NCBI RefSeq assembly: GCF_001754075.1
Contig: NZ_MIEH01000014.1
Coordinates: forward strand, 1-64,000
Length of the DNA: 64,000 nucleotides
Source of the DNA: Merdimonas faecis
Lineage (GTDB): Bacteria; Bacillota; Clostridia; Lachnospirales; Lachnospiraceae
Reading direction: 5' to 3'
This document shows positions 52,221-61,140 of this stretch, in pieces. A program made the translations under genes and the position numbers. Within the stretch, counting starts at the first letter, position 1, and the number at the start of each line of letters is the position of its first letter. The notes under the pieces are model-generated. The model did no database searches and had not been told where the DNA came from. It worked only from the letters and a program-made list of their open reading frames with translations.

Positions 52221-52406
52221 CGTAAAATTCCGGCAGGAAGCCGGGAAAGCAGCTGAAGCTGTATGGGGTTGAGGTAATATTTTTTGATGTGACATTTAGT
52301 GAATCAGAAGAATTTGCAGGAGATATCAGGAAGATATCCGTTTTCAGAAGAAGACAGATATCTTCCTTTTGTATTGTAAAAAAAGAGATGGTAAAAGGAG
52401 AAACAG
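52221..52406 (+). promoter_or_regulatory. Structured leader of the lar operon
   Basis: The leader contains CCGGC-AGGAA-GCCGG (52231-52245) and AGCAGCTGAAGCTGT as local hairpins. It ends in a terminator-like hairpin, GGAAGATATC (52329-52338) with GATATCTTCC (52357-52366) followed by TTTT. An earlier copy of AGATATC at 52321-52327 can compete for the 3' arm, giving an alternative fold. I do not recognise it as a known riboswitch class. Confidence 0.5.
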
Positions 52407-53162
52407 ATGACATTAGAACAATTTTTCCGGGAGAACAGGAAGGCGGCGGTGGCATTTTCCGGAGGAACCGATTCGGCGTTCCTTTTGTGGGCCGCAAAAA
52501 AATACGGCTGTGAAGTCCGGGCATATTATGTGAAGACAGCTTTTCAGCCGGCTTTTGAACTTCAGGACGCCAGGAGACTTGCGGGAGAGCTGGACGTACC
52601 GATGACCGAGCTTCCGGTAGAGATCCTGGAGGTTCCGGAAGCGGCGGATAACGGGCAGGAGCGCTGCTATTACTGCAAGAAAGCGCTGTTTACCAGGCTT
52701 AGAGAAGCAGCAAAGCAGGACGGATTTTCCTTTCTTCTGGATGGTACAAACGCTTCGGATGATGCCGGGGACAGGCCGGGGATGCGGGCGTTAGAGGAGT
52801 TAAGGGTACGTTCGCCCCTGCGGGAATGTGGCATGACAAAAGATGAGGTGAGAAAAAGCTCCAAAGAGGCGGGGCTGTTTACCTGGGATAAGCCGGCATA
52901 TGCCTGCCTTGCGACCCGGATCCCTACAGGCACCAGGATCTGCATGGAGGATCTGAAAAAAGTGGAAAGAGCAGAAGAAGCCCTTGCGGGACTTGGCTTT
53001 TTGGATTTCCGGGTGCGCTTGTATGGAGAAGCGGCCAGGATCCAGGTGACGGAACAGCAGATGGCATTGCTGCTCCTGGAACGGGAAAAGGTGTTAGAGG
53101 CATTGAAGCCTTTGTTTTCCGAGGTGCTGCTGGATCTTACAGCCCGGCAGGCGTCAAGATAG
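52407..53162 (+). CDS. larE: LarE, sulfur insertion for the nickel-pincer cofactor
   Basis: The 251-residue PP-loop enzyme has SGGTDSAFLL (about residues 18-27), DGTNASDDAGDRPGMRA and the LarE-type AYACLATRIPTGTRI. It activates the carboxylates of the pincer precursor with ATP and inserts sulfur. Cysteines 87 and 90 (RCYYCK) and 167 (YACLATR) suggest the [4Fe-4S]-dependent type rather than the single-cysteine sacrificial type of Lactiplantibacillus. AAAGGAGA precedes the ATG. It is first in the larE-larB-larC-nik operon. Confidence 0.9.
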   Translation: MTLEQFFRENRKAAVAFSGGTDSAFLLWAAKKYGCEVRAYYVKTAFQPAFELQDARRLAGELDVPMTELPVEILEVPEAADNGQERCYYCKKALFTRLREAAKQDGFSFLLDGTNASDDAGDRPGMRALEELRVRSPLRECGMTKDEVRKSSKEAGLFTWDKPAYACLATRIPTGTRICMEDLKKVERAEEALAGLGFLDFRVRLYGEAARIQVTEQQMALLLLEREKVLEALKPLFSEVLLDLTARQASR

Positions 53163-53198
53163 GAATTAAGATAGCAGGTTTGAAAAGGAGAGACGTGT

Positions 53199-53963
53199 AT
53201 GGATAATAAACAGGACATCCTGGAACTTTTGCGAAAGGTAGCGGGAGGAAAGGTGTCGCCGGAGGATGCGATGCTGGACTTAAAAGAAGCGCCTTTTGAG
53301 GATCTTGATTATGCCAAGATTGATTTTCACCGCAGTGTCCGCCAGGGAGCGGCAGAGGTGATCTACGGCGCAGGAAAAACACCGGAGCAGATCCGGGGGA
53401 TTGTATGCACGATGGGAGAAAGAGGGTGCAGGAATATCCTGGTGACCCGGATCGGTCAGGAGGCGGCAGATTACTTAAAAGAGACGATCCCGATCGATTA
53501 TCACGCTATTCCCAGACTTGGAATTGCATTTCCCGAGGAGCGGAAAAAACGGGGACATATCGTGGTGGCTACCGGAGGGACCAGTGATATGGCTGTGGCA
53601 GAAGAGGCGGCTCTGACGGCAGAGGCCATGGGAAACCGGGTGACCAGGCTCTATGACGTGGGAGTGGCAGGGCTCCACAGACTGTTGTCGAATCTAGATC
53701 CGCTGATGCAGGCCCGGTGTGTGATCGCAGTTGCCGGAATGGAAGGGGCCCTGGCCTCCGTGGTGGGAGGCCTTGTGGACTGTCCGGTGATAGCGGTACC
53801 CACCAGCGTGGGATATGGGGCAAGCTTCGGCGGATTATCGGCCCTTTTATCGATGCTGAATTCCTGCGCTTCCGGATGCAGTGTGGTCAACATTGACAAT
53901 GGATTCGGCGCGGGATATCTGGCCAGCAGGATCAACCAAATGGAAGGGATCAAGGAGGAGTAA
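53199..53963 (+). CDS. larB: LarB, pyridinium biscarboxylate synthase
   Basis: The 254-residue protein has an N-terminal helical part and a C-terminal PurE/AIR-carboxylase-like domain (VVATGGTSDMAVAEEAALTA, GVAGLHRLL, AVAGMEGALASVVGGLV, VPTSVGYGASFGG). LarB carboxylates and hydrolyses nicotinic acid adenine dinucleotide to start the nickel-pincer nucleotide pathway. It lies 36 bases after larE behind AAGGAGAG. Confidence 0.94.
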   Translation: MDNKQDILELLRKVAGGKVSPEDAMLDLKEAPFEDLDYAKIDFHRSVRQGAAEVIYGAGKTPEQIRGIVCTMGERGCRNILVTRIGQEAADYLKETIPIDYHAIPRLGIAFPEERKKRGHIVVATGGTSDMAVAEEAALTAEAMGNRVTRLYDVGVAGLHRLLSNLDPLMQARCVIAVAGMEGALASVVGGLVDCPVIAVPTSVGYGASFGGLSALLSMLNSCASGCSVVNIDNGFGAGYLASRINQMEGIKEE

Positions 53964-53966
53964 GAG

Positions 53967-55328
53967 ATGAGAACATTATATATCGAGTGCAATATGGGAG
54001 CGGCCGGAGACATGCTTATGTCTGCGCTCTATGAACTGTTGGAAGACCAAAAAGGATTTCTTGAGAAAATGAACAGTCTGGGACTTCCAGGGGTAAACCT
54101 TAAGGCGGAACGGGGAAAGACCTGCGGGATTGCCGGAACCCATATGAAGGTTACCGTGTACGGAGAAGAAGAAACGGAACCGTCGGCGGGTTGCGGACAT
54201 AGCCATGAGCATGAGCACGGTCACGGGCATGGGCATGACCACGAGCACAGCCGTGAACATGACCACGAGCACAGCCATGAGCATGCTCACATACATGACC
54301 ATACGCATGCACACACACATGCGCACGGCCACGGGCATCACCATGCCACGCCGGGGCATATCGGTGCGCTGATCGATGGCTTAAATCTGCCGGATGAGGT
54401 GAAGTGCCATGCCAAGGCAGTATATGATGCCATCGCCCAGGCGGAAGCGCATGCGCATGGCTGCCCGCTGGGAGATGTGCACTTCCACGAGGTGGGAGCC
54501 CTGGATGCGGTGGCGGATGTGACAGGTGTCTGCTACGCCATGTATCTTCTGAAAGCCCAGCGGATCATTGTCTCTCCGGTACATGTGGGAAGCGGAACGG
54601 TGCGCTGCGCGCATGGTGTGATGCCAGTGCCGGCGCCGGCCACGGCATATCTTCTGCAGGGAGTCCCAAGCTATGGCGGAGAGGTAAAGGGAGAGCTGTG
54701 TACACCTACCGGGGCGGCGCTGCTTGCTCATTTTGCGGATACCTTCGGACCTATGCCGATGATGAAGAGTGAAGGCGTAGGAATCGGTATTGGCACCAAA
54801 GAATTTGACCAGGCTAACTGCGTGCGTGTTTTCCTGGGAGAGACCGTGGATATTGAAGAAAAGAATAAGAGCGGAAACGGAGAGATCACGGAGCTTGTAT
54901 GCAACATTGATGATATGACGCCGGAAGCTCTTTCCTTTGCCTGTGAAAGACTTCTGGAGTTTGGGGCCCTTGATGTCTATACCGTGGCCGGGACCATGAA
55001 AAAGGGGAGAGCGGGCCATGTACTGACGGTGCTTTGCGAGACGGATAAAGAAGAGACGTTTGCCCGTCACATCCTGGCAGAGACGACTACCAATGGCCTT
55101 AGGGTACGCCGGTGTGAAAAGTATTTTCTGACTCCGGGGATGGAAACGGTGCAGACAAAGTGGGGCAATATCCGGGTGAAAACGGCTGCTGGATATGGAG
55201 TGACCCATGCGAAACCGGAATATGAGGATGTGGCACGGTGTGCGAGAGAGGCTGCGGTGCCTTATGGAAAGGTCTGGGAAGCGGCGGCGCAGAAAATTGA
55301 GAGAGCTGACGGACAGGAGGAAGCATAA
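53967..55328 (+). CDS. larC: LarC, nickel insertase, fused form with a His-rich loop
   Basis: The 453-residue protein is the whole LarC in one frame: LYIECNMGAAGDMLMSALYE at the N-terminus, HFHEVGALDAVADVTG, and the C-terminal LVCNIDDMTPEALSFACERL and ETTTNGLRVRRCEKYFL. In Lactiplantibacillus the two parts are joined by ribosomal frameshifting; no frameshift is needed here. Residues about 74-125 form a stretch made mainly of His alternating with Gly, Glu, Asp and Ala, probably a nickel store. LarC uses CTP to insert nickel. It starts three bases after larB. Confidence 0.94.
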   Translation: MRTLYIECNMGAAGDMLMSALYELLEDQKGFLEKMNSLGLPGVNLKAERGKTCGIAGTHMKVTVYGEEETEPSAGCGHSHEHEHGHGHGHDHEHSREHDHEHSHEHAHIHDHTHAHTHAHGHGHHHATPGHIGALIDGLNLPDEVKCHAKAVYDAIAQAEAHAHGCPLGDVHFHEVGALDAVADVTGVCYAMYLLKAQRIIVSPVHVGSGTVRCAHGVMPVPAPATAYLLQGVPSYGGEVKGELCTPTGAALLAHFADTFGPMPMMKSEGVGIGIGTKEFDQANCVRVFLGETVDIEEKNKSGNGEITELVCNIDDMTPEALSFACERLLEFGALDVYTVAGTMKKGRAGHVLTVLCETDKEETFARHILAETTTNGLRVRRCEKYFLTPGMETVQTKWGNIRVKTAAGYGVTHAKPEYEDVARCAREAAVPYGKVWEAAAQKIERADGQEEA

Positions 55329-56957
55329 ATGGGGCAGAGAAGACGAGTGATCTCCCTGCTGTGCATGGCGGCTCTTGTGGTATCACTGCTCCTGGGATGC
55401 GGGGGAGAAAGTGCGGAACGTTCCGGCGGAAGCGGAGACGGGGATTCGGTTGTGATCGCCCTGGATCCCGGCTCGGAGCCGGAAGCCGGGTTTGACCCGG
55501 CCTATGGATGGGGAGCCGGAGAGCATGTCCACGAACCACTGATCCAGAGTACGCTGACGGTAACCAATACAGACCTGACCATTGGCTATGACCTGGCTAC
55601 AGGGTACAGTGTCAGTGAAGACGGACTGACCTGGCAGGTGACGATCCGGAACGATGTGAAATTTACAGATGGAGAGCCACTGACGGCGGAGGATGTGGCG
55701 TTTACTTATAATACGGTAAAGGAGACCAGTTCGGTCAACGATTTTACCATGCTGGACCACGCAGAGGCGGCAGATGATACAACAGTGATCTTTCATATGA
55801 CGAGGCCGTTTTCCATCTGGCCCTATACCATGGCTGAGGTGGGGATCCTGCCGGAACACGCCTATGACAGTGCGACTTACGGGACAGAGCCTGTCGGTTC
55901 CGGCCGTTATATATTAAAACAGTGGGACAAAGGGCAGCAGGTGATCCTGGAGGCAAACCCGGATTACTATGGGGAAGCGCCAAAGATGAAGCAGGTGACG
56001 ATCCTGTTTATGGAAGAGGATGCAGCATTTCTGGCCGCCCAGTCCGGACAAGTGGACCTGGCCTATACATCGGCAACTTACTCAGAGGAAGAAGTGGAAG
56101 GATATACACTGGCTGCTTATGAAAGTGTGGATAACCGGGGGCTTAATCTTCCGGCAATTTCTGAAACCACAGACTCGGAAGGACGGGCGGTGGGAAATGA
56201 TTTTACCTCTGACGTTCTGGTGCGCCGGGCTATTAATATCGGTGTGGACAGACAGGAAATGATCGACCATGTGCTGAATGGGTATGGAAGTCCGGCCTAT
56301 AGCGTATGTGACCAGCTTCCCTGGTACAACGAGGCGTCGGAAGTGACATACGATCCGGAGGGGGCGGCAGCCCTTCTTGATGAGGCTGGATGGGTTCTGG
56401 GAGAGGACGGTGTCCGGGAAAAAGACGGCGCCCAGGCCAAGATGAATCTTTTGTATTCCAATGGCGATTCCGTACGGCAGGCATTGGCGGCAGATTTTGC
56501 GGATCAGATGGAAGAACTGGGGATTATCTGTACGATCGAGGGCGTGGGCTGGGATACGGCTTACGACAGGGCTTTGTCAGAACCTCTTTTGTGGGGATGG
56601 GGAGCCCATACGCCCATGGAGCTTTATAATATTTATCATACGATTGAAGGAAATACGGTGGACGGGAAGGACCTGGCCCAGTACTCGCCCTATGCCAATG
56701 AAACTGTGGACACATACATGGATCAGGCGCTGGCGGAAAGCGACCTGGAAGAGGCCTATACTCTGTGGCAGCAGGCACAGTGGGACGGAACCACCGGTGT
56801 GACCCAGGAGGGGGATATCCCCTGGGTGTGGCTGGTCAATATCGACCACCTCTACTGGGTAAGAGACGGCCTTACGGTGGCGGAACAAAAAATCCATCCC
56901 CACGGCCATGGCTGGTCCATCGTCAATAATGTAGACCAGTGGGAATGGGAAGAGTAG
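55329..56957 (+). CDS. nikA: Nickel-binding lipoprotein of an ABC importer
   Basis: The 542-residue protein has a lipobox (LLGC, about residues 18-21) and an SBP family-5 body (TWQVTIRNDVKFTDGEPLTA, GSGRYILKQWDKGQQVILEA, RRAINIGVDRQEMIDHVLNG). Near the C-terminus lies IHPHGHGWSIVNN, a His-rich segment seen in nickel-type members. It starts immediately after the larC stop and heads five importer genes, so nickel is the likely cargo, though peptide-type binding proteins share the fold. Confidence 0.8.
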   Translation: MGQRRRVISLLCMAALVVSLLLGCGGESAERSGGSGDGDSVVIALDPGSEPEAGFDPAYGWGAGEHVHEPLIQSTLTVTNTDLTIGYDLATGYSVSEDGLTWQVTIRNDVKFTDGEPLTAEDVAFTYNTVKETSSVNDFTMLDHAEAADDTTVIFHMTRPFSIWPYTMAEVGILPEHAYDSATYGTEPVGSGRYILKQWDKGQQVILEANPDYYGEAPKMKQVTILFMEEDAAFLAAQSGQVDLAYTSATYSEEEVEGYTLAAYESVDNRGLNLPAISETTDSEGRAVGNDFTSDVLVRRAINIGVDRQEMIDHVLNGYGSPAYSVCDQLPWYNEASEVTYDPEGAAALLDEAGWVLGEDGVREKDGAQAKMNLLYSNGDSVRQALAADFADQMEELGIICTIEGVGWDTAYDRALSEPLLWGWGAHTPMELYNIYHTIEGNTVDGKDLAQYSPYANETVDTYMDQALAESDLEEAYTLWQQAQWDGTTGVTQEGDIPWVWLVNIDHLYWVRDGLTVAEQKIHPHGHGWSIVNNVDQWEWEE

Positions 56958-56973
56958 GAGAAAGGAGCAAGGT

Positions 56974-57966
56974 GTGAAGCATCGTCTTGGATTTGCAGGG
57001 AAAAAGTTGATACGGATAGCACTGCTTCTTTTAGGGGTAAGCTTTGTGACCTTTCTTTTGATGTCGGCGTCGCCTTTAGATCCTCTTCAGACCAATGTGG
57101 GGCAGGTGGCTCTTGGCTCTATGAGTCAGGAGCAGGTGGAAGCCCTTTTGGCATACTGGGGTGTGGATACGCCGCCCCTTACAAGATACGCAGGATGGCT
57201 TGGCGATGTGCTGAAGGGAGATTTCGGCACATCCCTTCTATACCGCAGACCGGTGCTGGAGGTGGTGGGAGAACGGCTTTCCAGTTCGCTCATCCTGCTT
57301 CTGTCTGCATGGATTCTTTCCGGGATCTTGGGCCTCTTCCTGGGAGTCGTGGCCGGGGCGTTCCGCGGGAGACTCCCGGACCGGCTGATCCGGGGATACT
57401 GCGTGGTGATCTCCAGTACGCCGGCGTTCTGGCTGGCGATCCTGCTTCTTCTGATTTTTTCTGTCTGGCTTGGCTGGTTCCCTATCGGAATGTCTGTGCC
57501 GGTGGGAATGGAATCGTCGGCGGTCACGGTCTTCGACCGGCTTTATCATGCGGTGCTCCCGGCCCTGACCTTAAGCATTACCGGAGTGGCCAATATCGCA
57601 CTCCACACCAGGGAAAAGATGGCAGACGTGATGGAATCCGATTATGTGCTTTTTGCAAGAGCCAGAGGGGAGGATGCCCGGGGGATCGTCCTGCGCCACG
57701 GGCTTCGGAATGTGATGCTTCCGGCGATTACGCTGCAGTTTGCATCCATCAGTGAGATCATTGGCGGTTCTGTTCTGGTAGAACAGGTCTTCTCCTATCC
57801 GGGACTTGGTCAGGCGGCTGTGACGGCAGGGCTTGGAAGTGATCTTCCGCTTCTCCTGGGGATCACGGTGATCACGGCAGCTATTGTATTTGGAGGCAAT
57901 CTGGTCGCAGATCTTCTCTATGGAGCCGTAGACCCCAGGATACGAAGGGGGGCGGCAAAGTCATGA
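56974..57966 (+). CDS. nikB: Nickel/peptide-type ABC permease 1
   Basis: The 330-residue protein follows the DppB/NikB pattern, with an N-terminal membrane helix, an external domain, five further helices and the coupling loop YVLFARARGEDARGIVLRHG. The start GTG at 56974 follows AAAGGAG, 16 bases after the binding-protein stop. Its stop overlaps the next start (ATGA). Confidence 0.85.
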   Translation: MKHRLGFAGKKLIRIALLLLGVSFVTFLLMSASPLDPLQTNVGQVALGSMSQEQVEALLAYWGVDTPPLTRYAGWLGDVLKGDFGTSLLYRRPVLEVVGERLSSSLILLLSAWILSGILGLFLGVVAGAFRGRLPDRLIRGYCVVISSTPAFWLAILLLLIFSVWLGWFPIGMSVPVGMESSAVTVFDRLYHAVLPALTLSITGVANIALHTREKMADVMESDYVLFARARGEDARGIVLRHGLRNVMLPAITLQFASISEIIGGSVLVEQVFSYPGLGQAAVTAGLGSDLPLLLGITVITAAIVFGGNLVADLLYGAVDPRIRRGAAKS

Positions 57967-58790
57967 GGAAGCAGATCAATCAAAGACAGAAAGCAAAGAT
58001 CCTTGCCGCAGTGGTGACGGTCGTGCTTGCGGCTGTGACGGTGTGCGGCATCCTGTTTACGGAAGCGGCGATGGAGACGGATTTTTTGAGCCGGAACCAG
58101 GCGCCTTCCGCTGTCCACATTTTTGGTACCGACTGGATGGGGAGAGATATGCTTTTTCGGACTCTTGCCGGGCTTTCCTTAAGTATCCGGATCGGACTTC
58201 TGACCGCCGCTATCAGCGGGGCAGCGGCGCTTCTTATCGGTATCGGAGCGGCGGTCCTTGGCAGGAAGGCTGACGCCTCCATCTCCTGGTGTATCGATCT
58301 GGTCATGGGAATTCCGCATATCCTTCTGGTCATGCTGATTTCCATTGCCTGCGGCCGGGGCTTTACAGGGGTGGTGGCCGGAGTGGCACTGACCCACTGG
58401 CCGTCGCTTGCGAGAGTTATAAGGGGAGAGGTGCTGCAGCTTCGCCAGGCTCCCTATATCCTTGTGGCAGAGAAGCTGGGAGTGTCAAAGATGAGGATTT
58501 CGGCCGTGCATATGTTTCCCCATCTTCTGCCGCAGTTCTTAACAGGGACGATCCTTTTGTTTCCCCATGCGATCCTGCATGAGGCCAGTGTCACCTTCTT
58601 AGGGTTCGGGCTGTCCTCGGAGCAGCCGGCTATCGGCGTGATCCTGTCGGAAAGCATGCAGTACCTGACTACGGGAAAATGGTGGCTTGCCCTGTTCCCG
58701 GGGCTTAGCCTGGTGCTGGTAGTCCTTTTGTTTGCCATGCTGGGAGAGCGCGTAAGGAAACTTTTGGATCCGGCCAGCGTACATGAGTAG
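57963..58790 (+). CDS. nikC: Nickel/peptide-type ABC permease 2
   Basis: The 275-residue protein matches DppC/NikC. It has an N-terminal helix, the segment HIFGTDWMGRDMLFRTLAGL typical of the family, five more helices and the coupling loop YILVAEKLGVSKMRISAVHM. It pairs with permease 1. The four-base overlap with nikB implies coupled translation. Confidence 0.86.
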   Translation: MRKQINQRQKAKILAAVVTVVLAAVTVCGILFTEAAMETDFLSRNQAPSAVHIFGTDWMGRDMLFRTLAGLSLSIRIGLLTAAISGAAALLIGIGAAVLGRKADASISWCIDLVMGIPHILLVMLISIACGRGFTGVVAGVALTHWPSLARVIRGEVLQLRQAPYILVAEKLGVSKMRISAVHMFPHLLPQFLTGTILLFPHAILHEASVTFLGFGLSSEQPAIGVILSESMQYLTTGKWWLALFPGLSLVLVVLLFAMLGERVRKLLDPASVHE

Positions 58791-58801
58791 GAGGGAACCA
58801 T

Positions 58802-59617
58802 ATGGAACCGATTCTTAAGATCAGGAATTTATCCATTTCTTTTAAACAATATGAGAAAGGGACGAAGCAGCGTAAGATTCAGACGATCCGGAATCTGTCG
58901 CTGGAGATCCTTCCGGGGCAGGTGGCGGCCGTGGTAGGCGAGAGTGGATCGGGAAAGAGCCTGCTGGCTCACGGGATCCTTGGAATCCTGCCCTATAACA
59001 GTCAGATGAAGGGAGAGATCCTTTATGACGGACGTACGCTTGATAAAAAACGGGCGGAAGAGCTTCGGGGACGAGAAATCGCACTGATTCCCCAGGGCGT
59101 GTCATGGCTAGACCCGCTTATGAAGGTGGGGCCGCAGCTCTTTAAGGGAAAGAAGGATGCGCAGACAAAGACGCGGTACCGGGAGGCGCTTGCGCGTTAT
59201 GGACTGGGGCCGGAGACGGAAGAATTGTATCCCTTTGAACTGTCCGGGGGCATGGCCAGGAGGGTACTGATCGCCTCGGCAGTAGCGGAAAAGCCAAGGC
59301 TTGTGATTGCCGACGAGCCAACGCCGGGGCTGGACGAACGAACGGCTGTAAGAATCCTTGGACATTTCCGGGAGCTTGCGGATGAAGGGGCGGCAGTGCT
59401 TCTGATTACTCATGATTTAAGGCTTGCGCTTACCATTGCCGACCAGGTGACAGTGTTCTATAATGGGGAGACGATCGAAAAGGCATCGCCGGAAGATTTT
59501 CAGGATATCCGCCGGCTGAAGGCTCCCTTTACAAAGGCGTTGTGGACAGCGATGCCGGAGCATGACTTTAAGGCGGCAGAGATAGAAGGACCAGGAGACG
59601 TTGGAGGAGACGCATGA
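58802..59617 (+). CDS. nikD: Nickel/peptide-type ABC ATPase 1
   Basis: The 271-residue ATPase has Walker A GESGSGKSL, Walker B VIADEPTPGLDERTA and switch LLITHDLRLALT. The signature reads LSGGMARR, and the chain is of normal length for NikD/DppD. It forms a heterodimer with the next ATPase, whose start overlaps its stop by four bases. Confidence 0.88.
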   Translation: MEPILKIRNLSISFKQYEKGTKQRKIQTIRNLSLEILPGQVAAVVGESGSGKSLLAHGILGILPYNSQMKGEILYDGRTLDKKRAEELRGREIALIPQGVSWLDPLMKVGPQLFKGKKDAQTKTRYREALARYGLGPETEELYPFELSGGMARRVLIASAVAEKPRLVIADEPTPGLDERTAVRILGHFRELADEGAAVLLITHDLRLALTIADQVTVFYNGETIEKASPEDFQDIRRLKAPFTKALWTAMPEHDFKAAEIEGPGDVGGDA

Positions 59618-60231
59618 GTTTAGAGGCAAAAAATGTGACATTTTACTACCGGGGAAGAAAAAGGAAGCCTGTGCTGAAAGAGGTAAACTTAGAGATTCAC
59701 CCGGGAGAGCGGGTCGGATTAAAGGCGCCGAGCGGCAGAGGGAAAACAACGCTATGCCGTCTGCTGGCGGGATATGAAAAGCCAAAAGAAGGGGAGGTCC
59801 TTCTGGACGGGAGGCCTCTTGGGGAATACAAGGGGATCTGTCCGGTGCAGATGATCTGGCAGCATCCGGAGCTGGCGGTCGATCCGCTTTTAAGGCTGAA
59901 AGAAACTATGAAAGAGGTAGAAGAGCCGGATCTGGCAGAGCGGATGGAAAGCTTCGGGATACGGGAAGAGTGGCTGGAACGATTTCCGTCGGAGCTGTCA
60001 GGAGGAGAACTTCAGAGATTCTGTCTGGCACGTGCCCTTGGGAAAGAGGTGCGGTACCTCTTGTGTGATGAGATATCGGCAATGCTGGATCTTTGGAATC
60101 AGGCCAGAATCTTTGAGCTTTTGCTGAGGGAGACAGACAGGAGAAAGCTGGGGATTTTGATAGTCAGCCATGATGAGGCGCTGCTTGAGAGAGTGTGTAC
60201 AAGAGTGGAATCACTGGAAGGAGGAAGCTAG
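59614..60231 (+). CDS. nikE: Nickel/peptide-type ABC ATPase 2
   Basis: At 205 residues this ATPase is short for NikE/DppF, lacking the C-terminal oligopeptide-binding extension. Core motifs are intact: Walker A APSGRGKTT, signature LSGGELQR, Walker B YLLCDEISAMLD and switch IVSHDEALLE. It completes the five-gene importer, after which a terminator ends the operon. Confidence 0.86.
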   Translation: MSLEAKNVTFYYRGRKRKPVLKEVNLEIHPGERVGLKAPSGRGKTTLCRLLAGYEKPKEGEVLLDGRPLGEYKGICPVQMIWQHPELAVDPLLRLKETMKEVEEPDLAERMESFGIREEWLERFPSELSGGELQRFCLARALGKEVRYLLCDEISAMLDLWNQARIFELLLRETDRRKLGILIVSHDEALLERVCTRVESLEGGS

Positions 60232-60263
60232 GATGCCATCATTGGAGATAGTGTTTTGGTAAA

Positions 60264-60308
60264 AAATATGTGACAGGGCCTGGTATATCAGGCGCCTGTC
60301 ACATATTT
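60264..60308. terminator. Bidirectional terminator
   Basis: AAATATGTGACAGG (60264-60277) pairs with CCTGTCACATATTT (60295-60308). It ends the lar-nik operon and overlaps the 3' end of the convergent tetR gene. Confidence 0.8.
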
Positions 60309-60959
60309 GATCATTTCCAGTAAACGATGATTCATAATGCCGGGATCTGATTCAGGATCCTGGCATTTTTCTTCCAGCAAAAATTTCAGAAAGCTGACAA
60401 TAATCTCATTGACCATCTCCAGATTGTCTCTGCCGATGCGAAGGCCTTCGCAGTCCAGCAGGGATTCCAGCAGGCGGTAGCATCTCTCGGTAATATTTTT
60501 GCCGTAATACATGATGCCGATCAGTGCAGAGTATTCCTCTTTTTCCTCCGGAAAGATCGCATAATATTCTTCCATGATGTCTGTCAGATTGTCACTGTGT
60601 TTTCCGAAGAAAAAGTTGTAGAAAATATGGGGACTTCGGAAAACCGTGTGTCCGAAGAAGGACCATATCGCAAAAAAGTTATCCAAGGGTGGGAGATTCT
60701 GTCTGGAAAGTCTTGCAAGAGATCTGCTATAGTCGGTGAAGTGTTTGAGCGTGGCCAGCATGACCAGATGATCCATATCCCTAAAGTAAAGATAGATCGT
60801 CGAGTTGTGAAACCCGGCTTTTTCGGCGATCTTCCGTATAGAGAGAGACTCAAGTCCCTCCTGGTCGATCAGTTCCCGGGCCGCTTCGATGAAGCGGATC
60901 ATGTTCTGTGTTCTTAATTCTTCTTTTTGATTCATTGACATACCTTTTGATTCCTTCAT
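60288..60959 (-). CDS. TetR-family regulator
   Basis: The 223-residue protein has a TetR DNA-binding domain (ARELIDQEGLESLSIRKIAE, HNSTIYLYFRDMDHLVMLA, about residues 28-72) and a helical ligand domain. Alternative starts exist at 60941 and 60935. It is divergent from the Grd-type operon, whose promoter contains two near-identical palindromes, so it probably represses that operon in response to the substrate or a product. Confidence 0.88.
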   Translation of the reverse strand: MKESKGMSMNQKEELRTQNMIRFIEAARELIDQEGLESLSIRKIAEKAGFHNSTIYLYFRDMDHLVMLATLKHFTDYSRSLARLSRQNLPPLDNFFAIWSFFGHTVFRSPHIFYNFFFGKHSDNLTDIMEEYYAIFPEEKEEYSALIGIMYYGKNITERCYRLLESLLDCEGLRIGRDNLEMVNEIIVSFLKFLLEEKCQDPESDPGIMNHRLLEMIKYVTGA

Positions 60960-61111
60960 TTTTCACAAATTTCCTAAAAATGTAGGGCTGCCCGTAAAGA
61001 GGCTAAGCCTATAAATTATATCATTTTTGCAGTGCTTTTACAAGTGACAAAACGGATATAGACAGAATATATAAGCGAAAAAAATGTTTGTTAAAAAATT
61101 AATCAATATCA

Positions 61112-61140
61112 TTGACAATAAGCGCGCTTATCTATATAAT
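61112..61140 (+). promoter_or_regulatory. Consensus promoter of the Grd-type operon
   Basis: TTGACA (61112-61117) and TATAAT (61135-61140) match the sigma-A consensus perfectly with 17-base spacing. The spacer is largely filled by a palindrome, so strong expression should occur only when a repressor leaves. Confidence 0.85.

Noticed and set aside
52221-52406. Known nickel/cobalt (czcD-type) riboswitch
   Set aside because: The conserved four-way-junction sequences of that class are not visible, so only an unassigned structured leader is claimed.
51454-52524. Open frame of 356 codons on the minus strand
   Set aside because: Antisense to mutY and the lar leader; no recognisable protein features.
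54190-54345. CAT/CAC-rich repeats as a CRISPR or tandem-repeat element
   Set aside because: They encode the His-rich loop of LarC in frame; no spacer-repeat pattern exists.
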